Positions 55,301-58,862 of a stretch of DNA of 64,000 nt are shown here, piece by piece. The number at the start of each line of letters is the position of its first letter. Position 1 is the first letter of the stretch. Source of the DNA: Ahaetulla prasina (taxonomy: Eukaryota > Chordata > Lepidosauria > Squamata > Colubridae); NCBI RefSeq assembly GCF_028640845.1, contig NC_080539.1, forward strand, positions 105,984,554 through 106,048,553, read 5' to 3'. The position numbers were made by a program, and so were the translations under genes. The notes under the pieces were generated by a model. The model saw nothing but the letters and a program-made list of their open reading frames with translations. It searched no databases and was not told the DNA's origin.

Positions 55301-55879
55301 CTGCAAACCAGTCCTCCAGATAGTTGAAGACAGGTGTCATCTCTCTCCAAAGCCCTTTTTTCTCCAAGTTAAATGTACTTAATACCTTCAAGTACCTTTC
55401 AAGTAAAGGAGTAGGGCTTCACTTGCCCTCCTATGCTTGCCTTCTAGCAGATTTTACCTTTCCTGCAATTGTCTGCTCTTACACCTTCTAATTTGATAGC
55501 ATTAATCATATTGAAAAAAAATTAAGCAATTATTAAACATTGCTATGCGTTCTTTTGTTTTTATATTATTTGATTGTTTATATTTATAGCCTTCCTGAAT
55601 ATTGCCTACCTGAAAAAATGTAGCATAAATGTATTTGAACAGAGGGAAGTAAATTCAAACTAGCCATGTGTCTAAATAAGTAGATAATCCATTTCATTTA
55701 TATTTCAGATTCATGGAATGATGGCTTTACCACCTGAAATTGAAAGACCTTACACTACAGAGCCAATTATATGTAGCTCATCTCCCTGGTTAAATGCCAA
55801 TTTGTTTTTAACTGTGTTGATTGTAGTGCACATCTCAGCCATTGCTTCAAGGAATCATGAACCTTTTGTACAATTGTAG
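3103..55879 (+). CDS. MOXD1: MOXD1, DBH-like monooxygenase 1 (12-exon gene, whole coding span)
   Basis: Member of the copper type II, ascorbate-dependent monooxygenase family (dopamine beta-hydroxylase, PAM). MOXD1 is known as an ER-associated protein whose substrate is not established. Twelve exons with GT-AG borders join to 1851 nt: 616 residues plus TAG, close to the roughly 613 residues of mammalian MOXD1. Signal peptide is about residues 1-22, DOMON about 30-150, Cu2-monooxygenase N domain about 195-320, C domain about 335-500, and a hydrophobic tail about 591-606. Copper ligands are visible: H236, H237 and H308 (CuH site); H390, H392 and M465 (CuM site). I see no frameshift or internal stop, so the gene looks functional. 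In mammals STX7 lies upstream and CCN2 downstream; neither is recognisable here. Identity is by family recognition, not a database search. Confidence 0.96.
3771..4035. repeat. long C/T-only (polypyrimidine) simple repeat
   Basis: About 265 bp of almost pure pyrimidine on the plus strand, a mix of CCCT, CTTT and TCTC units. It lies 400-670 bp into intron 1. Long open frames on both strands here are artefacts of the low complexity. Confidence 0.9.
5818..6020 (+). mobile_element. MIR-like CORE-SINE
   Basis: Begins accaggagaccatgagatctgg, continues with the CORE-like ggctgggtgactttgagccag and ctctctcagccc, and ends in ggtgggatataaataaata. A reverse copy with a tRNA-like head is at about 36720-36850. 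Confidence 0.7.
6294..6421. mobile_element. palindromic hAT-type MITE with perfect 8-bp duplication
   Basis: 128-bp near-perfect inverted repeat: left arm starts cagggatccccaaccttgg, right arm ends ccaaagttggagacccctg. The flanks are identical 8-mers, acttaaag at 6286-6293 and 6422-6429. An 8-bp duplication is the mark of hAT transposases. No coding capacity. Confidence 0.9.
6545..7435 (+). mobile_element. L2-like LINE, 3' part with C-terminal RT region
   Basis: 5'-truncated. Encodes the region after the RT catalytic motifs ([71 protein letters not shown]). One frameshift near 6945 moves the frame to [18 protein letters not shown]. The 3' end carries the hairpin CCGCCCT..AGGGCGG (7361-7389) and an (AAAT)n tail. 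The same family is at 46974-49124. Confidence 0.9.
9080..9545 (+). mobile_element. CR1 LINE 3' fragment
   Basis: C-terminal ORF2 remnants (agagtgcagagaagagaaac, then ..ggaagctttcaagaagtg) and the tail ggagg-ttgggttacatgacctac, aaggtccctt. Interrupted by stops. A MITE lies just downstream. Confidence 0.9.
9559..9876. mobile_element. hAT-type MITE (CAGGGGTGGGCAA ends) with perfect 8-bp duplication
   Basis: 318 bp. Left end caggggtgggcaattaa, right end ttaatttgcccaggtctg. Flanks are identical 8-mers, atctacat at 9551-9558 and 9877-9884. No transposase coding. Confidence 0.9.
10606..10881 (-). mobile_element. tRNA-derived SINE with L2-like 3' tail
   Basis: Complete reverse copy. (TTTA)n and the hairpin cccgcccttctccgaaga lie at the low-coordinate end; the tRNA-like head (gggctgtggtggctcaggct on the minus strand, with the A-box-like TGGCTCAGG) lies at 10881. 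Confidence 0.88.
11265..11309. repeat. AT-rich hairpin, 20-bp arms with 5-bp spacer
   Basis: Left arm 11265-11284 and right arm 11290-11309 are reverse complements with one mismatch. The spacer is ataaa. No target duplication or terminal motif links it to a MITE family I recognise. Confidence 0.8.
12235..12990 (+). mobile_element. CR1 LINE 3' fragment (about 750 bp)
   Basis: Longest CR1 piece here. ORF2 C-terminus with several breaks: [39 protein letters not shown], then [40 protein letters not shown] and [15 protein letters not shown]. The tail ggattggactagatgattta and aaggccccttcc closes it. Confidence 0.93.
13843..13950. repeat. hairpin repeat (CTTCTCATCCAAGAAGCTTC type)
   Basis: Arms around 13847-13877 and 13881-13914 pair (ttctcatccaagaagcttct with agaagctccttggatgagaa). 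The right side runs into a tail reading aagaaagtccagttgccttt. I recognise the motif as a widespread vertebrate repeat but cannot name the family with certainty. Confidence 0.65.
14349..14848 (+). mobile_element. CR1/L3-like (Snake1-type) LINE 3' end with (ATTCT)n tail
   Basis: C-terminal ORF2 (aattagaactgcagaaaaaa, then [39 protein letters not shown]) followed by a 3' UTR ending tccaatcacacttggccaat and directly by (ATTCT)n. The same 3' UTR and tail occur in reverse at 57346-57700. Confidence 0.88.
14849..14893. repeat. (ATTCT)n microsatellite, left block
   Basis: About nine pentamers grown from the LINE tail. Interrupted by the minus-strand LINE at 14894; the array resumes at 20068. Confidence 0.93.
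15036..17778 (-). pseudogene. LINE ORF2 (endonuclease and reverse transcriptase), frameshifted
   Basis: Endonuclease motifs: [20 protein letters not shown] (catalytic Glu), [82 protein letters not shown] (motif A), KSGVPQGS (motif B) and LFADDV (motif C, about 15846-15832). The C-terminus reads [16 protein letters not shown] and [11 protein letters not shown]. Frameshifts after GVPQGSA and elsewhere break the frame, so it is a decayed CR1-clade ORF2. Confidence 0.85.
17846..18998 (-). pseudogene. LINE ORF1 (coiled coil, RRM-like, Asn/Pro/Thr repeat tail), one frameshift
   Basis: Starts [16 protein letters not shown]. Residues about 18-65 are four to five 11-residue repeats of the type [11 protein letters not shown], a hendecad coiled coil. 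Then comes a segment reminiscent of LINE ORF1 RRMs ([57 protein letters not shown]). A one-base shift near 18297 leads to [20 protein letters not shown], then a low-complexity tail of NHPT and NHPS tetrapeptides (about 18110-17870). ORF1p of such LINEs binds RNA and multimerises. Apart from the shift the frame is open. Confidence 0.75.
17868..18110. repeat. minisatellite-like (ggatggctggtt)n coding repeat inside LINE ORF1
   Basis: About 240 bp of 4- and 12-bp units (ggttggat, ggctgtttggat). In the minus-strand ORF1 frame it gives Asn-His-Pro-Thr/Ser tetrapeptides. Plus-strand open frames here (GWLDGWL type) are shadows. Confidence 0.9.
19430..19760. repeat. CGG/CAG-type triplet-rich block in LINE 5' UTR
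   Basis: Imperfect gcggcagcggca arrays. Every frame on both strands looks Ala-, Arg- or Ser-rich, so the open frames are compositional. CpG-dense in an AT-rich intron; probably the LINE's internal promoter region. Confidence 0.85.
20068..20142. repeat. (ATTCT)n microsatellite, right block
   Basis: About 15 pentamers continuing the array broken at 14893, in the same strand and phase class. Confidence 0.93.
22370..22516 (+). CDS. MOXD1: MOXD1 exon 2 (DOMON)
   Basis: Residues 90-138, phase 0 at both ends. Acceptor is cttcaacag|G, donor ACG|gtaaag. It continues the DOMON domain ([44 protein letters not shown]). N115 in ENNT is a possible N-glycosylation site. The preceding 19.0-kb intron is the longest in the gene. 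Confidence 0.96.
22517..23566 (+). other. MOXD1 intron 2
   Basis: 1,050 bp, GTAAAG..TTCCAG. Contains a Sauria-type SINE at 22728-23040; the remainder is unique. Confidence 0.9.
22728..23040 (+). mobile_element. Sauria-type SINE (degenerate)
   Basis: tRNA-like head ggggcacaatggctcagtgg with a B-box-like ggtttgaaactc, a body with aggtaccactttggtgggaa and acatgaccatggaag, and a Bov-B-like end ctagagttggaaacagctgg. More diverged than the copy at 54813-55158. Confidence 0.85.
23567..23734 (+). CDS. MOXD1: MOXD1 exon 3 (end of DOMON, linker)
   Basis: Residues 139-194, phase 0 at both ends. Acceptor is ttttttccag|GAA, donor AAAC|gtaagt. It encodes [14 protein letters not shown], then [18 protein letters not shown] and PYFDLANQN, the typical end of DOMON and linker into the monooxygenase N domain. 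Confidence 0.96.
23850..23933 (+). CDS. MOXD1: MOXD1 exon 4 (start of Cu2-monooxygenase N domain)
   Basis: Residues 195-222, phase 0 at both ends. Acceptor is ttaagacag|GTG, donor AAAG|gtatgc. It encodes [18 protein letters not shown] and HEKHHVIK; the TTYWC segment opens the catalytic N domain across this family. Intron 3 before it is only 115 bp, and the 15.6-kb intron 4 follows. Confidence 0.96.
24951..24986. repeat. GATA/GACA tetranucleotide repeat (Bkm type)
   Basis: A few tagatagatagata units followed by gacagacagacaga. GATA/GACA mixtures are the core of the snake Bkm repeat. Short and intronic; it says nothing by itself about a sex chromosome. Confidence 0.85.
25460..25713. mobile_element. 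MITE-like repeat (TTTCCCYGAAAATAAG ends)
   Basis: Starts ccgtttccctgaaaataaga, has internal aataagcc repeats and ends with a decayed inverse (aaaaatataagacag). A second copy is at 46200-46437. Superfamily uncertain; no coding. Confidence 0.7.
26044..26230 (-). mobile_element. CR1 LINE 3' end (reverse)
   Basis: Reverse copy of the CR1 tail: aacagaattggaagggacct, then ccctgctgaagcaggagacc and tcgaaagcttccagtgatga, ending in the INQW region (ttccattggttgattgctct). An (AAC)n tract precedes it at 26021-26043. Confidence 0.92.
26920..27570 (+). mobile_element. CR1-group LINE 3' fragment, same family as 14894-20067
   Basis: C-terminal ORF2 frames: [17 protein letters not shown], then [39 protein letters not shown] and [20 protein letters not shown], nearly matching the minus-strand element at 15329-15036. 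Ends ..gtttgacaaataaataaata. One frameshift near 27080. Confidence 0.9.
30390..30910 (-). pseudogene. L1 ORF2 remnant: EN N-terminus fused to C-terminal CWRC region
   Basis: Begins [16 protein letters not shown] at 30910, the typical L1 EN start. After a stop and frame shifts the EN motif [10 protein letters not shown] is readable (about 30810-30783). It runs directly into [20 protein letters not shown], then [20 protein letters not shown] and [17 protein letters not shown], the extreme C-terminus. The remaining EN and the whole RT domain are absent. Confidence 0.82.
30910..32064 (-). pseudogene. L1 ORF1p, one frameshift
   Basis: Starts [20 protein letters not shown]. Residues about 30-135 form a coiled coil ([40 protein letters not shown]). 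Then the RRM-like core [20 protein letters not shown]. Near 31575-31600 the frame shifts to [20 protein letters not shown] and the CTD ([27 protein letters not shown]). Its stop overlaps the ORF2 ATG as TAATG (30912-30908). L1 ORF1p is an RNA-binding trimeric chaperone. Confidence 0.85.
36118..36359. mobile_element. mariner-like MITE (CAGGTAGTCCTCGACTTA family)
   Basis: Left end caggtaacctttgacttatg, right end cataagtcaaggagtacct. TA precedes the left end. Other copies are at 40169-40541, 46475-46817 and 60331-60590. TA targets suggest Tc1/mariner, as inference. Confidence 0.75.
36720..36855 (-). mobile_element. MIR-like CORE-SINE (reverse)
   Basis: On the minus strand it reads gtttggtctagtggttaagg (tRNA-like head, A box), gagttctagtcctac (B box), then the CORE segment ctttgggctaatcattttct. 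Same family as 5818-6020. Confidence 0.75.
37120..37260 (-). mobile_element. L2-like LINE 3' tail (reverse)
   Basis: (ATT)n followed by actgcccttctcccaaagga and ctcagggcggtgtacag, the L2-family hairpin end. Only the 3' tip is present. Confidence 0.8.
38599..38735. mobile_element. hAT-type MITE (CAGTGGTGGGATTCAA ends), perfect 8-bp duplication
   Basis: 137 bp, largely palindromic (cagtggtgggattcaagtaa versus ctggctgaatcccaccactg). Flanked by tttcatat at 38591-38598 and 38736-38743. Same terminal motif as 41745-42020. Confidence 0.92.
38945..39083 (+). mobile_element. Bov-B (RTE) LINE 3' end fragment
   Basis: Encodes [10 protein letters not shown], then [20 protein letters not shown], the familiar Bov-B ORF2 C-terminus, and is cut off at gatgaga where a Helitron-like sequence begins. 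Confidence 0.85.
39084..39476 (+). mobile_element. Helitron-like sequence, 3' end uncertain
   Basis: Starts TCTATATATATAAAAGC, the usual Helitron 5' end, after an A, and continues caaaatctccagaaccgtaa, accctacaaacttgaaattt. From about 39290 there are two to three purine-rich tandem units (gtgagggagagaaggg). A CTAAT at 39472-39476 could be the CTRRT end, but no convincing hairpin precedes it, so the 3' boundary is a guess. Confidence 0.6.
39498..39677 (+). CDS. MOXD1: MOXD1 exon 5 (CuH site His pair)
   Basis: Residues 223-282, phase 0 at both ends. Acceptor is tattgacag|GTT, donor GAGAG|gtaaga. It carries the His-His pair of the CuH site in [12 protein letters not shown] (H236, H237) and the CYHPNMP loop, ending FAWAIGGE. 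N248 in LNDS is a possible glycosylation site. A Bov-B/Helitron-like repeat reaches close to the acceptor side. Confidence 0.97.
40169..40541. mobile_element. mariner-like MITE (CAGGTAGTCCTCGACTTA family)
   Basis: Left end caggtagtcctcaacttaca preceded by TA, right end taagtcaagaactacc. Internal blocks such as gggtcatgtgatcacctttg and caactgcagtgattcattta recur in the copy at 46475-46817. Confidence 0.82.
40603..40650. repeat. 16-bp unit repeated three times
   Basis: ttggccctgtatttgc three times head to tail with no mismatch; a small, recent-looking minisatellite. Confidence 0.95.
41186..41288 (+). CDS. MOXD1: MOXD1 exon 6 (third CuH ligand)
   Basis: Residues 283-316 plus the first base of codon 317. 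Acceptor is ccaatctcag|GGT, donor GAAG|gtatgt. It encodes [14 protein letters not shown] and [13 protein letters not shown]308 in EVHYDNP is the third histidine of the CuH site. It ends in phase 1, completed by GG of exon 7. Confidence 0.96.
41745..42020. mobile_element. hAT-type MITE (CAGTGGTGGGATTCAA ends), perfect 8-bp duplication
   Basis: 276 bp. Left end cagtggtgggattcaatttt, right end ctgctgaataccacttctg. Flanked by ggatgcag at 41737-41744 and 42021-42028. The longer form of this family also occurs at 29475-32430 and 60770-61035. Confidence 0.93.
42366..42515 (+). mobile_element. CR1-group LINE 3' tip, same family as 14894-20067
   Basis: ataagagcaccagcgtgcct, accgtccctgtcctaatgtt, then atttgacaaaataaataaat. 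Matches the extreme 3' end of the copy ending at 27570. Confidence 0.85.
43110..43276 (+). CDS. MOXD1: MOXD1 exon 7
   Basis: Last two bases of codon 317, then residues 318-372. Acceptor is ttctttctag|GG, donor GAAGAA|gtatgt. It encodes [32 protein letters not shown] and [11 protein letters not shown], the hinge from the N to the C catalytic domain. It enters in phase 1 and leaves in phase 0. Confidence 0.96.
43277..45400 (+). other. MOXD1 intron 7
   Basis: 2.1 kb. Mostly unique, with a poly-T run near 44808-44824 and a tetranucleotide repeat at 44986-45092. Confidence 0.85.
44986..45092. repeat. (TTCC)n followed by (TGCC)n microsatellite
   Basis: About twelve ttcc units, then about eight tgcc units and mixed ends. 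The compound boundary is at about 45033. About 300 bp upstream of the exon 8 acceptor. Confidence 0.95.
45401..45592 (+). CDS. MOXD1: MOXD1 exon 8 (CuM site His-x-His)
   Basis: Residues 373-436, phase 0 at both ends. Acceptor is tcttttccag|GCT, donor TTGCCT|gtatga. It holds the HxH pair of the CuM site in [12 protein letters not shown] (H390, H392), then [20 protein letters not shown] and [13 protein letters not shown]. The donor GTATGA is weaker than the others in the gene but fits the exact phase of exon 9. Confidence 0.96.
46200..46437. mobile_element. MITE-like repeat (TTTCCCCRAAAATAAG ends)
   Basis: Left catatttccccaaaaataag, right cttattttcaggaaaacacg: inverted ends. Same family as 25460-25713; shared internal aataagacctccc block. 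Confidence 0.78.
46475..46817 (-). mobile_element. mariner-like MITE (CAGGTAGTCCTCGACTTA family)
   Basis: The right end gtaaatcaaggactatctg followed by TA is the inverted left end of the family. Internal aaaggtgatcacatgacccc matches 40169-40541. The left end is decayed. Confidence 0.78.
46974..49124 (-). mobile_element. L2-like LINE, about 2.15 kb, 5'-truncated
   Basis: Reverse orientation: 3' hairpin end (taccgccctatctcccaaag, ctcagggcggtttacag) at 46974-47057, ORF2 from about 49120 to 47189. It begins just before the PWFSEELRG segment upstream of RT. A possible short duplication acatct is seen at 46968-46973 and 49125-49130. Sits inside the hAT MITE. Its GC content is much higher than the flanks. 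Confidence 0.92.
47189..49120 (-). pseudogene. L2-like ORF2, RT domain with YADD, frameshifted
   Basis: Frames in order: [20 protein letters not shown] .. [11 protein letters not shown] .. [12 protein letters not shown] .. VVRPSSRS; then [36 protein letters not shown] (motif A), [17 protein letters not shown] (motif B), [11 protein letters not shown] (motif C), [18 protein letters not shown]; then [48 protein letters not shown]. At least two frame breaks (about 48490 and 47840-47650). All RT core motifs are still readable. Confidence 0.88.
49321..49598 (-). mobile_element. tRNA-derived SINE with L2-like 3' tail
   Basis: (ATT/TTTA)n, then cccgcccttctccgaagact and cagggcggcttacat, the body with caacttattgcccc, and the tRNA-like head at 49570-49598 (gccgtgggtggctcaggctg on the minus strand). 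Same family and orientation as 10606-10881. Confidence 0.9.
50577..50636 (+). CDS. MOXD1: MOXD1 exon 9 (20 codons)
   Basis: Residues 437-456, phase 0 at both ends. Acceptor is gcatttcag|GGA, donor CCTGG|gtaaga. It encodes [20 protein letters not shown]; the TECHY strand is a family hallmark. It is too small to stand out alone and is supported by exact phase and homology on both sides. Confidence 0.95.
50637..52141 (+). other. MOXD1 intron 9
   Basis: 1.5 kb. Contains the hAT MITE 50847-51201 and, at about 51307-51370, a remnant of the palindromic MITE family of 6294-6421 (cttcaactctcagaattcc). The rest is unique. Confidence 0.82.
50847..51201. mobile_element. hAT-type MITE (CAGGGGTGTCAAACTC ends), near-perfect 8-bp duplication
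   Basis: 355 bp. Left end cagaggtgtcaaactcgatt, right end cttgagtttgacacccctg. Flanks cattagga (50839-50846) and ctttagga (51202-51209) differ at one base. Contains two near-identical blocks around ctctgccagcgaaaacaggc. Confidence 0.9.
52142..52284 (+). CDS. MOXD1: MOXD1 exon 10 (CuM methionine)
   Basis: Residues 457-503 plus two bases of codon 504. Acceptor is ctgttcccag|GGT, donor GTGAG|gtaagt. M465 in [15 protein letters not shown] is the expected CuM methionine ligand. It continues [20 protein letters not shown] and IYRPV. It ends in phase 2 (AG), completed by A of exon 11 to give Arg504. Confidence 0.96.
52285..54033 (+). other. MOXD1 intron 10
   Basis: 1.7 kb. 52430-52830 is compositionally different, with a TATA-like ctataaaaag and may be an unrecognised insertion. 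The rest looks unique. Confidence 0.75.
54034..54202 (+). CDS. MOXD1: MOXD1 exon 11
   Basis: Last base of codon 504 and residues 505-560. Acceptor is atatgtag|A, donor GGACT|gtaagt. It encodes [34 protein letters not shown] and [16 protein letters not shown], the C-terminal extension of MOXD1. It leaves in phase 0. Confidence 0.96.
54203..55708 (+). other. MOXD1 intron 11
   Basis: 1.5 kb, GTAAGT..TTTCAG, with a Sauria SINE at 54813-55158; the remainder is unique. Confidence 0.85.
54813..55158 (+). mobile_element. Sauria-type SINE, well preserved
   Basis: tRNA-like head gggacgcggtggctcagggg (A box) and ggttcgaatccctagtg (B box), body cgtgggaaggtaacagcgtt and ggccacatgaccacggagac, Bov-B-like end ctagagtcggcaacgactag. 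Close to an intact RNA polymerase III promoter structure and the youngest-looking SINE here. Confidence 0.93.
55709..55879 (+). CDS. MOXD1: MOXD1 exon 12 (terminal coding exon, C-terminal anchor)
   Basis: Residues 561-616 and the TAG stop at 55877-55879. Acceptor is tatatttcag|ATT. It encodes [15 protein letters not shown] and [12 protein letters not shown], then a hydrophobic segment ([16 protein letters not shown], about 591-606) and a short tail. MOXD1 is known to be held at the ER membrane, and this segment is the likely anchor. Confidence 0.95.
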   Translation: MHGMMALPPEIERPYTTEPIICSSSPWLNANLFLTVLIVVHISAIASRNHEPFVQL

Positions 55880-55964
55880 ATTATATTCACTTGTGATATC
55901 TGTGCCATGCAAGTCCTCAAATGTTTGCACTGTCACTCTTGTAGATTTATTTTTTTTACATAGT

Positions 55965-55970
55965 AATAAA
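55965..55970 (+). terminator. MOXD1 proximal polyadenylation signal AATAAA
   Basis: Canonical AATAAA 86 bases after the stop, followed about 17 bases later by a GT-rich tract (tactgtgtttatc). It would give a very short 3' UTR. Confidence 0.65.
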
Positions 55971-55985
55971 CTAATTTTTTTTACA

Positions 55986-57257
55986 AATACTGTGTTTATC
56001 TCATTTGAAACAAAACATTACAAAAATATGGTCTTTTATGTATATAAGGTTCACTGGTTTGTGATATCCAGCTAAACTAGTCGATATATAGTTTCATTTG
56101 TTTAATTCTGGCATATCACTTTATGATTCTAAAAGCTGCTCTGTATTTAGAAATCAAGGAAATAAACTAAACTTTATCTATGTAACCTTATTAATCATGA
56201 AGTCTGTTCTTATTTTGCCTCTGCTTTTGAGACCTACAAGTTACAAAATGACATAAGCTACAAATTACAAAATGGCATTGTATTTTGTCAGTCCCAACTG
56301 GGCATATAAATTATTCCTAGTCTTTTCAATAGAAGTCATAAATAGTTCTGGAAATTGATCTTGACTACATTCCTGTGCTCTAGATATGTGAAATACACAC
56401 ATTTGGAAGGCCTTGGTTCATCATTCTATTTTGTCTCAACTGGGATTCCTATGTCTCTGAAATCTCCTTTCCTTAATTTAGATACCTACTAGGGATGTAG
56501 TATGACATCATAATTATTGCTATTTGGAAAAAGATATCAAATGTTGTATAGGTTAAGTGGATATGTTTAATATTTTAAATCTACTAGTGATGCATTTTAT
56601 GGCTTTCAGAGCTGGAACTCTTGTAAATGATGATGTACGACACAATATAAATACAACTGGTGTCACTTCAAAGGAGTTAAATCAGGGAAAACATGTTTCT
56701 GGGAATATCTTTAATTCCTTTGTTGTTAATAATAGAGGAAGATAGTTGAACAGAAAGGCTGTACTAAAGTAGCAATTTACAGAATAAAAAAGAGAAAATT
56801 AATAACATTCAAAAGGTCTACTTCCTGGCTCACACCAATTTAATATCATGTCATCCCTAACTTTTCAATACAATAGCAGAGATGGTTATCATCAACATAT
56901 TTGATTTAGCTGCCCTGCTACTCATAAGTTCAATGTTCATTTTAGAGCAAAGGTCAATTTATTTTTCAATACATTTGAAATATGCTTTGAAATATTAACA
57001 TTTCTACTGGGGATTCCTTCCTGCAAAAACTCATATGCTAGAGGACTATTGTCTCTATTCACAGACTATAGTAGTGCACAAATAACAATGTAGAGTATGT
57101 CCACTGTGTTCTAAATTGATCAAACCATACTTTTACCGTGTTCAGTTATAAGTACTGTGTTTAGGTATAAGTACCATAACTTAATAAGAATTCTGGCTAA
57201 GTCAAATAGGTTCAGAGAAAAGCAAGAAGGAAATTCACTAGGATCAGTACTATTGTA
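55986..57257. other. 3' flank of MOXD1, no recognised feature
   Basis: Unique AT-rich sequence apart from the distal AATAAA at 56161. Short open frames (for example 56557-56745) have no support. Confidence 0.5.
56161..56166 (+). terminator. MOXD1 possible distal polyadenylation signal AATAAA
   Basis: Second canonical AATAAA, about 280 bases after the stop, in unique sequence with TG-containing downstream DNA. Which signal is used cannot be decided from sequence. Confidence 0.45.
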
Positions 57258-57264
57258 ACAGCTA

Positions 57265-57345
57265 GAATAGAATAGAATAGAATAGAATAGAATAGAATAG
57301 AATAGAATAGAATAGAATAGAATAGAATAGAATAGAATAGAATTT
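57265..57345. repeat. (AATAG)n microsatellite
   Basis: About 16 agaat/aatag pentamers directly attached to the 3' end of the minus-strand LINE that follows; the reverse complement of the (ATTCT)n arrays at 14849 and 20068. Confidence 0.95.
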
Positions 57346-58645
57346 ATTGGCCAAGTGTGATTGGACACACAAGGAATTTATCTTGGTGCATATGCTCTCA
57401 GTGTACATAAAAGAAAAGAAAAAGCACATTTACAACACAAATGATGGTCATAGGGTACAATTTAACACTTAATGATACAACACTTAATGATAATCACAGG
57501 GCACAAATAAGCAATCAGGAACAATCAATATCAATATAAATCACAAGGATCACCAGCAACAAAGTTACAGTCATACAGTCATAAATGGAAAGAGATTGGT
57601 GATGGGAACGATGAGAAGATTAACAGTAGTGCAGATTTAGTAAATAGTTTGACAGTGTTGAGGAAATTATTTGTTTAGCAGAGTAATGGCCTTCGGGAAA
57701 AAACTGTTCTTGTGTCTAGTTGTTCTGGTGTGCAGTGTTCTATAGCGTCGTTTTGAGGGTAGGAGTTGAAACAGTTTATGTCCAGGATGTGAGGGATCTG
57801 CAAATATTTTCATGGCCCTCTTTTTGATTCGTGCAGTATACATGTCCTCAATGGAAGGCAGGTTGAGAACAATTATTTTTTCTGCAGTTCTAATTATCCT
57901 CTGAAGTCTGTGTCTTTCTTGTTGGGTTGCAGAACCAAACCAGACAGTTATAGAGGTGCAAATGACAGACTCAATAATTCCTCTATAGAACTGGATCAGC
58001 AGCTCCTTGGGCAGTTTGATCTTTCTGAGTGCAGAAAGAACATTCTTTGTTGACCTTTTTTGATGATGTTTTTGATGTTAGCTGACCATTTTAGATCTTG
58101 CAATATGATAGAACCTAGAAATTTGAAGGTTTCTACTGTTGATACTGTGTTGTCTAGTATTGTGAGAGGTGGAAGTATGGAAGGGTTTCTACTAAAGTCT
58201 ACCACCATTTCTACAATTTTGAGTGTGTTCAGTTCCAGATTGTTTCGGTCGCACCACAAGGCTAGTCGTTTGACCTCTCGTCTGTATACGGATTCGTCAT
58301 TGTCTTGAATGAGACCAATCACTGTTGTGTCATCTGCGAACTTCAGTAGTTTAACAGATAGATCATTGGCAATGCAGTCATTGGTATACAGAGAGAAGAG
58401 AAGTGGGGAGAGCACACAGCCTTGGGGGGGGGCTGTGCTAATTGTACAGGTATCTGATGTGATCTTGCTTAGCTTCACCTGCTGCTTCCTGTTTGTTAGG
58501 AAGCTTGTGATCCACTTACAAGTCTGTTCAGTTACCTGTAACTGGTTTAGCTTAGTTAGAAGAGTGTCTGGAATGATGGTATTGAATGCTGAACTAAAGT
58601 CTACAAAGAGGACCCTTGCATAGGTCTTTGGAGACCTATGAGAAC
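57346..58645 (-). mobile_element. CR1/L3-like (Snake1-type) LINE, 3' 1.3 kb
   Basis: 3' UTR at 57346-57640 (attggccaagtgtgattgga) matches 14620-14848. ORF2: VDFSSAFNTIIPDTLLTKL (motif A), STAPPQGCVLSPLLFSLYT (motif B), LLKFADDTTVIGLIQDND (motif C), WCDRNNLELNTLKIVEMVVD, FLGSIILQDLKWSANI. The RT segment 58640-57996 is one open frame; the C-terminal part is broken. 5'-truncated at about 58645, next to a SINE. Confidence 0.88.
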
Positions 58646-58647
58646 TT

Positions 58648-58862
58648 AGAGCCATGGTGGTACAGTGGTTAGAATGCAATACTATGGGCTACTTCTGTAC
58701 TATGCCAACTACTTTGGCAGTTCGATTCTCACCAGTTCAGCCTTCCATCCTTCCAAGGTTGGGTAAAATGAAGACCCAAATTGCAATATGCTGACTCTGT
58801 AAACTGCTTAGAGTGGGCTGTAAAGCACTGTGAAGCGGTATATAAGTCTAAGTGCTATGTTA
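58648..58862 (+). mobile_element. tRNA-derived SINE (GCGGTATATAAGTCTAA-tailed family)
   Basis: Head gagccatggtggtacagtgg, B-box-like ggcagttcgattctc, body cagccttccatccttccaag, end gaagcggtatataagtctaa. Same family as 63075-63316. Confidence 0.88.
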
